A stretch of DNA of 39,280 bases from JACCTH01 sp050741915 (GTDB taxonomy: Bacteria > Actinomycetota > Acidimicrobiia > Spongiisociales > ZC4RG35), in NCBI GenBank assembly GCA_050741915.1, contig JBOGEX010000049.1:1-39280 (forward strand). The letters are read 5' to 3'. Positions 8,335-16,820 of the stretch are shown piece by piece. Position numbers and translations under genes: made by a program. The notes below the pieces were generated by a model that did no database searches, was not told the DNA's origin, and saw nothing but the letters and a program-made list of their open reading frames with translations. The first letter of the stretch is position 1; every line of letters begins with the position of its first letter.

Positions 8335-9351
8335 TCAGGCACCTGCTGCGGACTCTCGACCGGGTGCGCCAGTAACCTGCTCCATCTGATCAGGGGCCGG
8401 CGTCGGGTGTGAAGCGAGGAGCCTTCTTCCTAGCTCTCGCACCGCTTGGGCGACCTCTTCGGGTTCGATGACCTCGAAGTCACAAGGCAGATTAGCGAGA
8501 TATCTCGCGACCCAGCCGGCGTCATCAGCACCGATGCGGAGCAGCGTGTCGCCTTCGGCTCGGCTCACAACCCCAATTGTGGGATGGATGAACTCCTTCG
8601 CCTTTGCCAACGGAATCCGCAAGAGCACGCGGGCCTGCAAGGTATGAGCAGAAACGGCGACGCCTTCGGCGACGAGGGCGGCGGCGTCGGGAGTTTCCCC
8701 ATGGGCAAAGCGCATCCCGGTTCGGACCGGCTTTTGGATTCGATCGACTCGAAACGTGCGCCACGCCTCACGATCCCTATCGAGCGCCACCAAATACCAG
8801 CGACGCGAGGTACGAACGAGCTGAAAGGGCTCGACGTGTCGTTCGGTAGCGCGCCCTTCCGAATCGGTGTAACGAAAGCGAAGGCGTTCAGGGATGCGGC
8901 AGGCCTGCGCCAAGAGGGTCAGGGCCGAAGGATCGACCGGCGCCCCGGGCCCGCTGCGCCATGCGAAACCGACGGTGGCCCGATCGAGGTTGTCGAGCTG
9001 ACTTGCCAGCTTCAACGGGAGCACCTGAGTGATCTTTGATAGTGCCGAGACGGCCGCGTCCTCGAATCCGGGGAGGGCGCCGCTGGCGGCATTGCGTAAC
9101 CCGAGGGCGACCGCCACGGCTTCGTCGTTCTCGAATAGAAGCGGCGGAAGCGAACCACCGGGAGCGAGGTGATATCCGCCGGCGGGGCCGGAGAAGGCTT
9201 CCACCGGGTAGCCGAGGTCACGCAAGCGGTTCACGTCCCGGCGCAGAGTGCGGTCCGTCACCTCCAAACGCTCGGCTAGTTCCGCTCCGGTCCAGTTGGG
9301 ACGCGCCTGCAAAAGCGAGAGCAATCTCAGCATGCGAGCGCTCGAATCCAT
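8335..9351 (-). CDS. WYL-domain transcriptional regulator (YafY type)
   Basis: A 338-residue DNA-binding regulator with an N-terminal winged helix-turn-helix (TGAELAERLEVTDRTLRRDVNRL, then the SGPAGGYHL wing) and a WYL sensor domain containing RHVEPFQLVRTSRRWYLVALD, followed by a WCX-like C-terminal part ending in ELGRRLLA. WYL domains bind small ligands or nucleic acids and usually control a nearby gene. The start was set at the ATG at 9351, which puts the helix-turn-helix at residue 15; an extension to 9411 crosses the operator candidate. The divergent small gene beginning at 9448 is the obvious local target, and the regulator may also control itself through the palindrome between them. Confidence 0.88.
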   Translation of the reverse strand: MDSSARMLRLLSLLQARPNWTGAELAERLEVTDRTLRRDVNRLRDLGYPVEAFSGPAGGYHLAPGGSLPPLLFENDEAVAVALGLRNAASGALPGFEDAAVSALSKITQVLPLKLASQLDNLDRATVGFAWRSGPGAPVDPSALTLLAQACRIPERLRFRYTDSEGRATERHVEPFQLVRTSRRWYLVALDRDREAWRTFRVDRIQKPVRTGMRFAHGETPDAAALVAEGVAVSAHTLQARVLLRIPLAKAKEFIHPTIGVVSRAEGDTLLRIGADDAGWVARYLANLPCDFEVIEPEEVAQAVRELGRRLLASHPTPAPDQMEQVTGAPGRESAAGA

Positions 9352-9375
9352 GGTTCTAATCCTCGCCCAAATTAG

Positions 9376-9402
9376 CGGACAGATCCTGTCCGGAATGTCC
9401 GG
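9376..9402. promoter_or_regulatory. palindromic operator candidate between the WYL regulator and the small gene
   Basis: CGGACAG (9376-9382) and CTGTCCG (9386-9392) are perfect inverted arms with a 3-base spacer. A further half-site, TGTCCGG at 9396-9402, directly repeats 9387-9393. It sits in the 96-base gap between two divergent starts, the standard place for a site bound by the WYL regulator. Binding is inferred only from position and symmetry. Confidence 0.5.
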
Positions 9403-9447
9403 TAGTTTCAACCTTGTAAGTATCGGATTCGACCAGGAGGAAATCCC

Positions 9448-9618
9448 GTGTTGTACAGCAGCGGCGACGCACTTTTCCGGTTAGCAAAAGCGATTCAAGA
9501 CGACCGGTTGCGGGAGGCGGCTCAACGCCGTCAGGTCAAGGCGATATCACTCGACGAGAACGGGGTCAGCCGGCCTCGGGCTAGTCGGACGGCACCCAAA
9601 CGAGCTTCAGCTCGCTGA
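9448..9618 (+). CDS. small 56-residue basic protein, unknown
   Basis: An open frame of 56 codons plus TGA with a strong ribosome-binding site (CCAGGAGG, 9433-9440) seven bases before its GTG start. The product begins MLYSSGDALFRLAKAIQDD and becomes rich in Arg, Lys and Ala towards the end; the first half could be an amphipathic helix. I do not recognise a family. It is divergent from the WYL regulator across a palindrome, which suggests regulated expression. Its last 38 bases overlap the convergent ATPase gene. The strong start signal is the main reason for calling it. Confidence 0.5.
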   Translation: MLYSSGDALFRLAKAIQDDRLREAAQRRQVKAISLDENGVSRPRASRTAPKRASAR

Positions 9619-11971
9619 CCTGAACATCGACTTTTTCCAACGCAATCTCTAGTTCTTCGACGTGCGCAGCCCGGTCGTCCCATTCCGCTCGAATGGCGTC
9701 GATCTCGGCTGCGAGGTCGTCCTCCAACGCTTCGAGGTCGGACTGCTTGTCGGCGATGGCTCCGGCCGCACTGTCGCGTCGAGCCTCTGTGCGCCGGGTC
9801 TGTGAACGGCGGGAGGCGGCTTGAGAGATCGAGCTTCTCCTCCTTCCCCCGAGCAGCGCTCCCAGTAAATCACCCGCGCCCGAAACCACTTCCTGCTGGC
9901 GGCGGGCGGCGACGTCGGCATCGAGGTCGCTCATCCGGCGTTGGGCAGTGGCTAGCTGGTCTCTCACCCGATCGATCCTTGCTCCGTATTTCTCTCGCAG
10001 CCCTGATATCGCTTTGTCGACTTCCTCTCCAGCCGCGCTGATACAGCGAGCTCGAAAGTCGGACTCTCGTTCACCCACCCGCGAGTACAACTTGAGCCCC
10101 GGGTTCTTCCAGATCTGCAGCTTGCGGCTAGAGACGAGATGAGCAGTGAGGTTCCTTTCGATTCCGTTCCAGAAAGCCGCATTGTCCATGGCCGTAGCGG
10201 TGAGGGTGTAGCTCACGCCGCTGGGGACTTCGGAGCGGAAATCGCGCGGGTCGTGATCAACCGCGACCACCGACTCGCTGGTGAGCGGGTTGCCCGGGTC
10301 GGTCAAGATCGCTTCGTATGCCTCGGTGTGGTTGACACTCGATTTGGTGTCGTCGTAGAGCAGGTTGACCGTGGCCGCGACGACCGGAGCCAGTTTGGTA
10401 GAGCCGGTCACCGCTCCAATCTCGGTTGCCCAGGGGGCGGCAGTGTCGAGGTAGGTCACCGCCACTCCCGGCGCGACAGCAGGAGCGACCGGAACACTGT
10501 CCTCCGCGGCGGCGGGGGCTACGGCAACCGGAGTTACCACCTGCTCATCCGTAGTTGAGCCCTTCGGCGCGGTAGATGCCGCAGGTTCGGGCGAGTCTCC
10601 AACTGCGAGCTGTGAGATCTGTTGTTTGCTCAAGGGACCGGCGAGATACGACATCGCCCACCTGGTGGTGAAAAGTAGAGGAGGCTTGCCACCGGTGGTG
10701 TGGAGCACGAACTGGCGCTTTCCCAATCCGGAGATCTGACGGTCGAGCAGGTCGACATCGACCGACCCGGCCGCCGATTGCATTGCCTCGAGAATGCGGG
10801 CTTTGTCACGCTCCGTTTGCAGGCGGCCGATTGCCCACGTGCCGGCGTTCGACATGACCTTGTAGTCGAAGTCCATCGGGTTCTGAGTGGTGAGCACCAA
10901 CCCGTAGCCAAAGGCCCGAGCCTGTTTGGCCAGAACCATGATGGGCTTTTTTGAGGGAGGCTCGGCGGTGGGAGGAGCAAATCCCGCCACCTCGTCCATG
11001 TAGGTCAGGAGCCGCAGCTCTGAGGAGCCTGGTTGCGAACGCATAAACGTGACGAGCTTGGAGAAGAGCAGAGTGACGAGGAACTGTCGCTCCGGCTCGG
11101 AAAGGTGGGCAAGATAAATCACAGCCGCGGACGCCGCAGTGCCCTCGAAGAGCATGGCTTCGATGTCGAGCGGCTCTCCCTCCCGCCAGGCGGCGAAGGA
11201 CGGTGACGCCACCAGACCGTTGAGCTTCATCGCCAGCGCAGTGCGGTTCTTCGGGGGGATGAAGGCATCGAGCTCGAACACACCGAGCTTGCGGAATGGA
11301 GGTTGTTGCACCAGACCGATCAAGCTTGCCAGGTCGAGACTGCGCTGATTGCCCCACTCGTTTTCGATGATCGTGGCGAGAAGAATGTGTTCGGGTCCGG
11401 AGATGGCGTCGGAATCGATCCCCGCCAATACGAGCAGAGAGGCGACGTAGCCCTCGATCTCGTCGCGGATCGCCTCGGTGTCGGCCCCAACGGGCGCCTC
11501 GAGGCTCCCGAGGACATTCAGCGGCGTCCCCGCATTCGATCCCGGGGTGTAGATCGTGATCGCGGATTTCTCCTTGAGCCGGCGCATTCGTTCCGGACCG
11601 ATACCCCAAGAATTGAGGCCCTCTCTCCATTCCCGCGCCACTCGGGTTGCGAGCTCATCCGGGGTGACGCCCTCCCGGCGAGCGATCGATTCATCCACCC
11701 AGGGTCGAAAGTCGCCAGGAGCTAGATCGGGGAAGTTGAGGAGCAGGTTGGTCATGTCACCTTTGGGGTCGATGATCAAGACCGGAATCCCGGAGAGAAT
11801 CGCTTCCTCGAGAAGATCGATGGCCAGTCCCGTCTTGCCTGACCCGGTCATTCCGACGATCACACCGTGGGTGGTGAGATCGGACGCCTCGTAGTGCAGG
11901 CTCTCTCCTCGCGCAACCTTGTCGTCAAGGAGAGCGCCGAGAAAGAACTGGCCTGGTTTTGTTTCCATCAT
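9581..11971 (-). CDS. HerA-like P-loop ATPase (DUF87/DUF853 type)
   Basis: A 796-residue cytoplasmic ATPase related to HerA/FtsK-type DNA translocases. Seen in order: a short N-terminal beta segment, Walker A GMTGSGKT at residues 40-47, IDPKGDMTNLLL after it, Walker B LLTYMDEVAGFAPP near residue 326, and a sensor-like ALTTQNPMDFDY-type segment (here LVLTTQNPMDFDYKVMSNAG). After about residue 450 there is an Ala/Pro/Val-rich linker, then a conserved small domain and a long charged, probably coiled-coil tail (roughly 640-790). The protein is widespread in bacteria but its role is unclear; no NurA nuclease partner is adjacent. Tandem ATGs at 11971 and 11968 are the likely start, since the frame extension to 12028 uses a TTG inside znuB. 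Confidence 0.8.
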   Translation of the reverse strand: MMETKPGQFFLGALLDDKVARGESLHYEASDLTTHGVIVGMTGSGKTGLAIDLLEEAILSGIPVLIIDPKGDMTNLLLNFPDLAPGDFRPWVDESIARREGVTPDELATRVAREWREGLNSWGIGPERMRRLKEKSAITIYTPGSNAGTPLNVLGSLEAPVGADTEAIRDEIEGYVASLLVLAGIDSDAISGPEHILLATIIENEWGNQRSLDLASLIGLVQQPPFRKLGVFELDAFIPPKNRTALAMKLNGLVASPSFAAWREGEPLDIEAMLFEGTAASAAVIYLAHLSEPERQFLVTLLFSKLVTFMRSQPGSSELRLLTYMDEVAGFAPPTAEPPSKKPIMVLAKQARAFGYGLVLTTQNPMDFDYKVMSNAGTWAIGRLQTERDKARILEAMQSAAGSVDVDLLDRQISGLGKRQFVLHTTGGKPPLLFTTRWAMSYLAGPLSKQQISQLAVGDSPEPAASTAPKGSTTDEQVVTPVAVAPAAAEDSVPVAPAVAPGVAVTYLDTAAPWATEIGAVTGSTKLAPVVAATVNLLYDDTKSSVNHTEAYEAILTDPGNPLTSESVVAVDHDPRDFRSEVPSGVSYTLTATAMDNAAFWNGIERNLTAHLVSSRKLQIWKNPGLKLYSRVGERESDFRARCISAAGEEVDKAISGLREKYGARIDRVRDQLATAQRRMSDLDADVAARRQQEVVSGAGDLLGALLGGRRRSSISQAASRRSQTRRTEARRDSAAGAIADKQSDLEALEDDLAAEIDAIRAEWDDRAAHVEELEIALEKVDVQVSELKLVWVPSD

Positions 11972-11993
11972 TCGATTGTAAGGAAAGGATCTC

Positions 11994-12812
11994 TTAGTGA
12001 CCCGGGCGGCCGCGCAGGGCGAGGGCAATGAAGAAGAAGATCACCGAAAGTGTCGAAATTGTGGCGCTGCCTGCAGTTCCGAAGTGATAGCTGATCAGAA
12101 GCCCACCAATCACTGCCGCAGCACCGAGCACCAAGGCGGCCGTCATCATCCTGGGAACTCTGCGGACCAAGAGCGTGGCGGTGGCCGGAGGTGCCACCAT
12201 CAGACCGAAAACCAGGAGCGAACCCACGGTTCGAAAACTGGTGACCACCGCCATCGTCACTAGGGCCAGCATTGCAAAGTGCGCCAACCGCGGATTCATG
12301 CCCAGCAACTCCGACTTGCGTTCGTTGAAACAGAGAACGAGAAACGGCCGGTAGAGAACGACAGACAAGGCCAAGGCGACCACGGCCCCAGCCCCGAGCA
12401 AGATCAGATCGACGCCTGAGGCGGCGAGGATGTCGCCAAAGAGAATGGCAGTGAGGCTCCCCGAGTAGGAGGAGGTTCTCGAAATCAGGACTACCCCCAG
12501 GGCGAGCATCCCCACGAACATCAAGCCGATCGCGGTGTCTTCGGTCAGCCGTGCCCGCCGATGAACGAGACCGATCCCAGCGGCCATTCCCAGAGCGGAG
12601 ATCAAACCTCCGAGCACAGGGTCAAAACCGAGTAGGACCCCGATCGCCACGCCGGGCAGCACTCCGTGAGCAAGGGCGTCGCCCATGAACGTGAGTCCCC
12701 GCAACACCACCCAACAACCGACCATCGCCGCCATGCCCATCGCCAGCAATCCGGCGACGAGAGCCCGTTGCTGAAACCCGAGCGAGAACGGATCGATGAG
12801 CCAGTCCATCAC
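11994..12812 (-). CDS. znuB: metal ABC transporter permease (ZnuB/MntB family)
   Basis: A 272-residue inner-membrane subunit that forms the channel for zinc (or manganese) import. It has the ABC-3 family pattern of eight or nine hydrophobic helices, with LRGLTFMGDALAHGVLPGVAIG near the N-terminus, FGDILAA in the middle and FRTVGSLLVFGLMVAPPATA in the cytoplasmic coupling region. Its ATG at 12812 overlaps the stop of the substrate-binding gene by four bases, so the two are translationally coupled. The ATPase subunit is encoded in the opposite arm at 14145. The gap to the downstream ATPase gene is only 22 bases, so read-through into it is likely. Confidence 0.9.
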   Translation of the reverse strand: MMDWLIDPFSLGFQQRALVAGLLAMGMAAMVGCWVVLRGLTFMGDALAHGVLPGVAIGVLLGFDPVLGGLISALGMAAGIGLVHRRARLTEDTAIGLMFVGMLALGVVLISRTSSYSGSLTAILFGDILAASGVDLILLGAGAVVALALSVVLYRPFLVLCFNERKSELLGMNPRLAHFAMLALVTMAVVTSFRTVGSLLVFGLMVAPPATATLLVRRVPRMMTAALVLGAAAVIGGLLISYHFGTAGSATISTLSVIFFFIALALRGRPGH

Positions 12813-13654
12813 GAGCCTCCGAGGGCTGTAGCGATGGCATCGGCGTTGAATCGAACGAGATCGATGTAGGTGGCGGTTTCCGAGCCGGGCTCGCCGAGAG
12901 AGTCGCTCGCCAATTCCACCACTGCGACCGGCCTTCCAACCTCGCTCGCCAGGATCTCGGCAAGTTCGGGGGAGGAGGTGTTCTCGACGAAGATCGCCGG
13001 CACTCCGTGTTGCTCGATGAGCTCGACGAGTGCAGCCAGATCCGCCGACGAAGGACTACCCAAAGAGCCTCCCCCAGGGATGATCGTGCCCAGGACCTCG
13101 AACCCATAGCGGGCTGCGAAGTAATCGAAGGAGTCATGCTCGGTCACGAGCAGCCTTCTCTCGGCCGGAATTCCGCTCAGCCGGTCTTCTACCTCATGAT
13201 CCAACTCCTCGAGCTCTGCTGGGTAATTGCTGGTTTGACCTAGAGCCTCGACGATCAGATTGGCGGCCTCGCTCATTCGCAGGGGGTCATGCCAGAAATG
13301 GGGGTCGCCGTCGATGGGATCGACCTCCTCGGCGAGATAGGTCACCGAAAGCCCTTCGCTCTCGGCCTGCTGGAGAAGGTCGATCAAACCCTCCTCCAAA
13401 CCGAGGCCGTTGGCGAAGATGAAATCGGCCGAGGAGATAGAGGCCACCTGCTGAGCGGAGGGGGCAAAGTCGTGCGGATCGACCCCGGCCGGGATAAGGG
13501 TTGCGACTTCGACAGCGTCACCTCCCACGTTGGCCACGACGTCACCGATGATCCCGGTGGTGACGACAACCAATGGGCGATCGCGGTTGTCTTGCTGAGA
13601 CGCGGTGCAGGAGCTGAGGGCAGCTAGGCCTATGAGCAGTGCTCGCAGGGACAT
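12809..13654 (-). CDS. znuA: zinc/manganese-binding lipoprotein of an ABC importer (ZnuA/TroA family)
   Basis: A 281-residue surface lipoprotein that captures the metal and delivers it to the permease. The signal peptide reads MSLRALLIGLAALSSC, ending in a lipobox whose Cys16 would be acylated. Metal ligands expected for cluster A-I proteins are visible: DPHDFAPS, DPHFWHDP, TEHDSFDYFAARYGFE and the C-terminal Asp region ELASDSLGEPG. The long His-rich loop typical of enterobacterial ZnuA is absent, so manganese cannot be ruled out; the adjacent Zur-like regulator favours zinc. The start at 13654 was chosen over an upstream ATG at 13684 because it gives a clean signal peptide and leaves the operator outside the gene. 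No Shine-Dalgarno is visible, so translation may be leaderless. Confidence 0.9.
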   Translation of the reverse strand: MSLRALLIGLAALSSCTASQQDNRDRPLVVVTTGIIGDVVANVGGDAVEVATLIPAGVDPHDFAPSAQQVASISSADFIFANGLGLEEGLIDLLQQAESEGLSVTYLAEEVDPIDGDPHFWHDPLRMSEAANLIVEALGQTSNYPAELEELDHEVEDRLSGIPAERRLLVTEHDSFDYFAARYGFEVLGTIIPGGGSLGSPSSADLAALVELIEQHGVPAIFVENTSSPELAEILASEVGRPVAVVELASDSLGEPGSETATYIDLVRFNADAIATALGGS

Positions 13655-13656
13655 GC

Positions 13657-13675
13657 TATAATGAGAATCATTATC
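13657..13675. promoter_or_regulatory. Fur/Zur box in the divergent zinc-uptake promoter
   Basis: TATAATGAGAATCATTATC agrees with the classical 19-base Fur box at 17 of 19 positions. Its core is a perfect inverted repeat, ATAATGA-GAA-TCATTAT (13658-13674). It begins three bases upstream of the znuA start and lies 36 bases before zur. The left end is also a perfect rightward -10 hexamer, TATAAT (13657-13662), and the right end reads GATAAT on the minus strand, so one bound repressor would shut both promoters. Confidence 0.8.
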
Positions 13676-13710
13676 GATTCGCATCTGCAGACCATAACAC
13701 GAGGCTGGCG

Positions 13711-14148
13711 ATGAAGGAACGGGAAACCACCAAAGCGGTCCGCGAGCGTATGGCTGATCACGGAATCAGGCTCACCGGCGGGCGACAGGCCATCGTCCGA
13801 GCGCTCATGATCACTTCGGGTCCACAGTCGGCGGCTGAGCTTCATCGGCGGCTTCGAAGCAGCGTGCCGTTGTCGTCGCTCTATCGATCGTTAGCCGTGA
13901 TGAGTGAAGCCGGGATCCTCGCCATGCACCACAGCAACGGCCTCGCTCGCTATGAGCTTGCCGAATGGCTGGCGGGTCATCACCACCATCTCGTGTGTTT
14001 GCAGTGCGGTTCGGTCGATGACTTCGAGTTGGCGCCCCGGCAGGAGAAGGAACTCCACGCGCTCGTAGCGAGGGTCGGCGGTCAGCACCGATATGAGGTG
14101 AGCAACCACGCCCTCGAAGTCCAGGGCCTTTGCCACTCTTGTCGATGA
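13711..14148 (+). CDS. zur: Fur-family metalloregulator, probably Zur
   Basis: A 145-residue dimeric repressor with an N-terminal winged helix (IRLTGGRQAIVRALM, then LSSLYRSLAVMSEAGIL) and a C-terminal metal-binding dimerisation domain. HHHHLVCLQCGSVDDFE supplies the His cluster and the first CxxC, and CHSC at the extreme C-terminus supplies the second pair of the structural zinc site. Which metal it senses cannot be read directly, but coupling to znuC and the divergent znuAB point to zinc. The start at 13711 follows GAGG and gives the normal length; a longer frame to 13639 crosses the operator. Expression is presumably autoregulated through the box at 13657-13675. Confidence 0.87.
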   Translation: MKERETTKAVRERMADHGIRLTGGRQAIVRALMITSGPQSAAELHRRLRSSVPLSSLYRSLAVMSEAGILAMHHSNGLARYELAEWLAGHHHHLVCLQCGSVDDFELAPRQEKELHALVARVGGQHRYEVSNHALEVQGLCHSCR

Positions 14149-14969
14149 GCGCAGTGATCGCCCGCGATCTGTCGGCGCGATACGGTGAACGCGTTGCCTT
14201 GGGCACTTCCACCTTCGAGGTTCCCACCCGCTTTCTGGTGGCGGTTATCGGGCCCAACGGCTCTGGCAAGTCAACGCTGCTTGATCTCGTGGCCGGACTG
14301 ACGCAGCCTGCCAGCGGCAGCATTGGGGTCCTGGGATCGGCCCCGGCGGTGGCCAGAGAACGCATCGCCTACGTGTTGCAAGCCACGAGTATTTCGCCGA
14401 CCCTCCCCATCTCGGTCCGGGAGGTGGTGTCGATGGGCCGATATTCATCAACCGGACTGACACGGCGTCTCAGTCGAGCCGATCGAAAAGCAGTCGCGGA
14501 GGCGCTAGCTCGGGTGGAGCTAACCGAGGTTGTCGCCGAGTCGTTCCACGAACTTTCCGGCGGTCAGCGCCAAAGGGTGCTGGTCGCCCAAGGGCTCGCC
14601 CAGGATCACGACCTGCTCTTGCTCGACGAGCCCCTGATCGGAGTCGATCTCGGCTCTTCCGCCTCGATCGAAGCCAGCCTTGCCGAAGACGTCGACCGCG
14701 GCAAGACGGTGATCCTGACCACTCATGATCTGGGCCAGGCGATGGCGGCCGACTGGGTAGTCCTCCTGGCCGGAGTCGTGGTCGCATCCGGACCGCCGTC
14801 AGAAGTTCTCACTGAGGAGAACCTGGCCCGGGCGTACGGGCTCCGCGTGGTTCGCTCAGGTGGCCGTTTCGTCGTCGACGACCCCGCTCATCAGGGAACG
14901 GACGGAGTGCACGTCTATCTCGATCGTTCGATCCACCTGGAGGCGCCCGGCACCGACCTCCACCGCTAA
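14145..14969 (+). CDS. znuC: metal ABC transporter ATPase (ZnuC family)
   Basis: A 274-residue cytoplasmic ATPase that powers the ZnuB channel. It carries Walker A GPNGSGKST, Q-loop YVLQAT, signature LSGGQRQRV, Walker B LLLLDEP and H-loop TTHD. The ATG at 14145 overlaps the zur stop by four bases (ATGA), so zur and znuC are translationally coupled; a start at 14130 is possible but less likely. The C-terminal 40 residues extend beyond the ATPase core without a recognised motif. The transporter is therefore split over two divergent transcripts that share one operator, which keeps all three subunits under the same repressor. Confidence 0.88.
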   Translation: MSAVIARDLSARYGERVALGTSTFEVPTRFLVAVIGPNGSGKSTLLDLVAGLTQPASGSIGVLGSAPAVARERIAYVLQATSISPTLPISVREVVSMGRYSSTGLTRRLSRADRKAVAEALARVELTEVVAESFHELSGGQRQRVLVAQGLAQDHDLLLLDEPLIGVDLGSSASIEASLAEDVDRGKTVILTTHDLGQAMAADWVVLLAGVVVASGPPSEVLTEENLARAYGLRVVRSGGRFVVDDPAHQGTDGVHVYLDRSIHLEAPGTDLHR

Positions 14970-15026
14970 CCCCGCCGGTTTATTAGGCGGCTCCTTCCAG
15001 GGCCACCGGTAAACTCAAACCATCCC

Positions 15027-16820
15027 GTGACCCCACGTAAACCACCCGCGTCCCCATTCGAGGTGTTGAGCCGGGGATTGCGCCTAATCGGCCGATTCGT
15101 TAGCTGGCACCCACGCCCGTTTATTAGGGCGGTTTTCGGCGCGGCCATGTTTGCGTCAGCGATCATTGGATCGGCTTACGTCATCGGTCGCATCACCGAC
15201 GATCTCATCATTCCGGTACTTGATGAAGGCGAGACGGTCAACGGTCGCATATTGCCGGCAGTGGCCATCGTTCTGGCAGTGGCGGTATGGAAAGCGACCG
15301 GCATCGTGATGCGGCGCTTTGGAGCATCCTGGCTCCAGTTCAACGTCCAGGCCGATCTGCGGATGCGACTGATCAAACATCAGCTGAAGCTCAAACTGGG
15401 ATGGATCTCACGACGAACCACAGGGGACCTGCTCGCCGTGACCGACTCGGATGCCAGCCAAGCGATCTGGATCCTGGGTCCGTTGCCATATGGCACCGGG
15501 GTCTCGCTTCTGCTGGTGGGCACGGTTGTTCTCATCTTTTCGCTCGACGTTTGGCTCGGTCTGCTGACGTTGGCATCGGCGGTTGCCATCGTCGCATTGG
15601 AGATGAACGGCAGCTGGAAAGTGTTCCCGATGTTTGAGCGGATTCAAAAGATGCGAGGCGATGTTGGTGACGTCGCCCACGAGAGCTTCGACGGTGCCCT
15701 AACCGTGAAAGCCCTAGGCCGCGAAGCGAAAGAGGTCGAGCGATTTGATGCTGTTTCCGAAACGCTGCGGTCAGAGCTGGTTCTGCTCGGCCGACGCTTT
15801 GCCTTTTACCGCAGCATCGCCGATTCCATACCCCACCTCGCGACCATTCTGCTCGTGGCTTTGGGAGCAGTTCGGATCGTCGCTGGCGCCGTCACTCCCG
15901 GGGAAATGGTGAGCGTTGCCTATCTGTTCTCTCTCTCCGCCGTGCCTGTCCGGCTGGTCGGCTACGTGATCTGGGAGATGGCTTCGAGTTTGGCCGGCTG
16001 GGAAAGGGTCGAAGACGTGTTGGTGGCTGACGACTTCGTCGAGTATGGAGATCTCCGCGCTGACGCAAACGAATCCGGTGCTGCTGTCGAAGGTGATTCC
16101 GTCGTGTTCTCCTACGAGGGTCAGGTGCCCGTCCTTCGAGGAATCGATCTCGAAGCTCCGACCGGTTCGACTGTGGCAGTGGTGGGCGAAACAGGATCCG
16201 GCAAGACCACGCTCATACTTCTGCTTGCGCGCCTCTGGGATCCTGAGACCGGTGCCATAACTCTCGATGGTCGTAACCTGCGCGATTTTGCTGCCTCCGA
16301 GCTTCCCAACGAGGTGGCTTATGTGGCACAACACGCCTTCCTCTTCGATGACACGGTTCGCGGCAACGTCACACTCGGAGCCAACATCTCGCAGACCGAG
16401 GTTGAGGAGGCCTCCCGTCTGGCGGGAGCTCATGGCTTCATCTCTGCTCTACCCAATGGTTATGACACCAGGATCGGGGAGCGGGGGACAACGCTTTCGG
16501 GTGGTCAGCAACAACGAATCGCGCTAGCTCGAGCCCTGGTGAGAAAACCGCGTTTGTTGCTGCTCGATGACGCGACCTCGGCAGTTGATGCATCGATCGA
16601 GGCTGAGATCCTGGCCAAGCTGACCCGAGCCGATCTCCCCTCGACCGTCGTCATTGTTGCCTACCGGCGGGCGTCAATCATGCTGGCCGATCAGGTCGTC
16701 TACGTCGAGGGTGGCCAAGTGGTCGCGCAAGGCACCCACGAAGAAATGATGGCCACCACCCCCGGCTACGCCCGCATTCTGCAGGCGTACGAAGAGGATG
16801 CGATGAAGAGGAGCGCCTGA
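15027..16820 (+). CDS. ABC exporter half-transporter with a degenerate ATP site
   Basis: A 597-residue membrane protein: six hydrophobic helices (about 35-320) followed by a nucleotide-binding domain (about 345-590). Walker A GETGSGKTT and signature LSGGQQQR are intact, but the Walker B region reads LLLLDDATSAVD with Asp in place of the catalytic Glu, and the switch histidine is replaced by Tyr (VIVAYRRASI instead of VAHRLS). This is the pattern of the non-catalytic half of heterodimeric exporters such as TM287/288 or BmrCD. The partner gene follows directly. The GTG at 15027 is the likely start; no strong ribosome-binding site is seen. The substrate is unknown, with drugs or lipids the usual candidates for this family. 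Confidence 0.9.
   Translation: MTPRKPPASPFEVLSRGLRLIGRFVSWHPRPFIRAVFGAAMFASAIIGSAYVIGRITDDLIIPVLDEGETVNGRILPAVAIVLAVAVWKATGIVMRRFGASWLQFNVQADLRMRLIKHQLKLKLGWISRRTTGDLLAVTDSDASQAIWILGPLPYGTGVSLLLVGTVVLIFSLDVWLGLLTLASAVAIVALEMNGSWKVFPMFERIQKMRGDVGDVAHESFDGALTVKALGREAKEVERFDAVSETLRSELVLLGRRFAFYRSIADSIPHLATILLVALGAVRIVAGAVTPGEMVSVAYLFSLSAVPVRLVGYVIWEMASSLAGWERVEDVLVADDFVEYGDLRADANESGAAVEGDSVVFSYEGQVPVLRGIDLEAPTGSTVAVVGETGSGKTTLILLLARLWDPETGAITLDGRNLRDFAASELPNEVAYVAQHAFLFDDTVRGNVTLGANISQTEVEEASRLAGAHGFISALPNGYDTRIGERGTTLSGGQQQRIALARALVRKPRLLLLDDATSAVDASIEAEILAKLTRADLPSTVVIVAYRRASIMLADQVVYVEGGQVVAQGTHEEMMATTPGYARILQAYEEDAMKRSA

Noticed and set aside
14972..15137. Two similar GTTTATTAGG motifs with short GC arms near the first exporter gene.
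   Set aside because: One copy is inside clear coding sequence and the arms are only four or five bases; probably coincidence.
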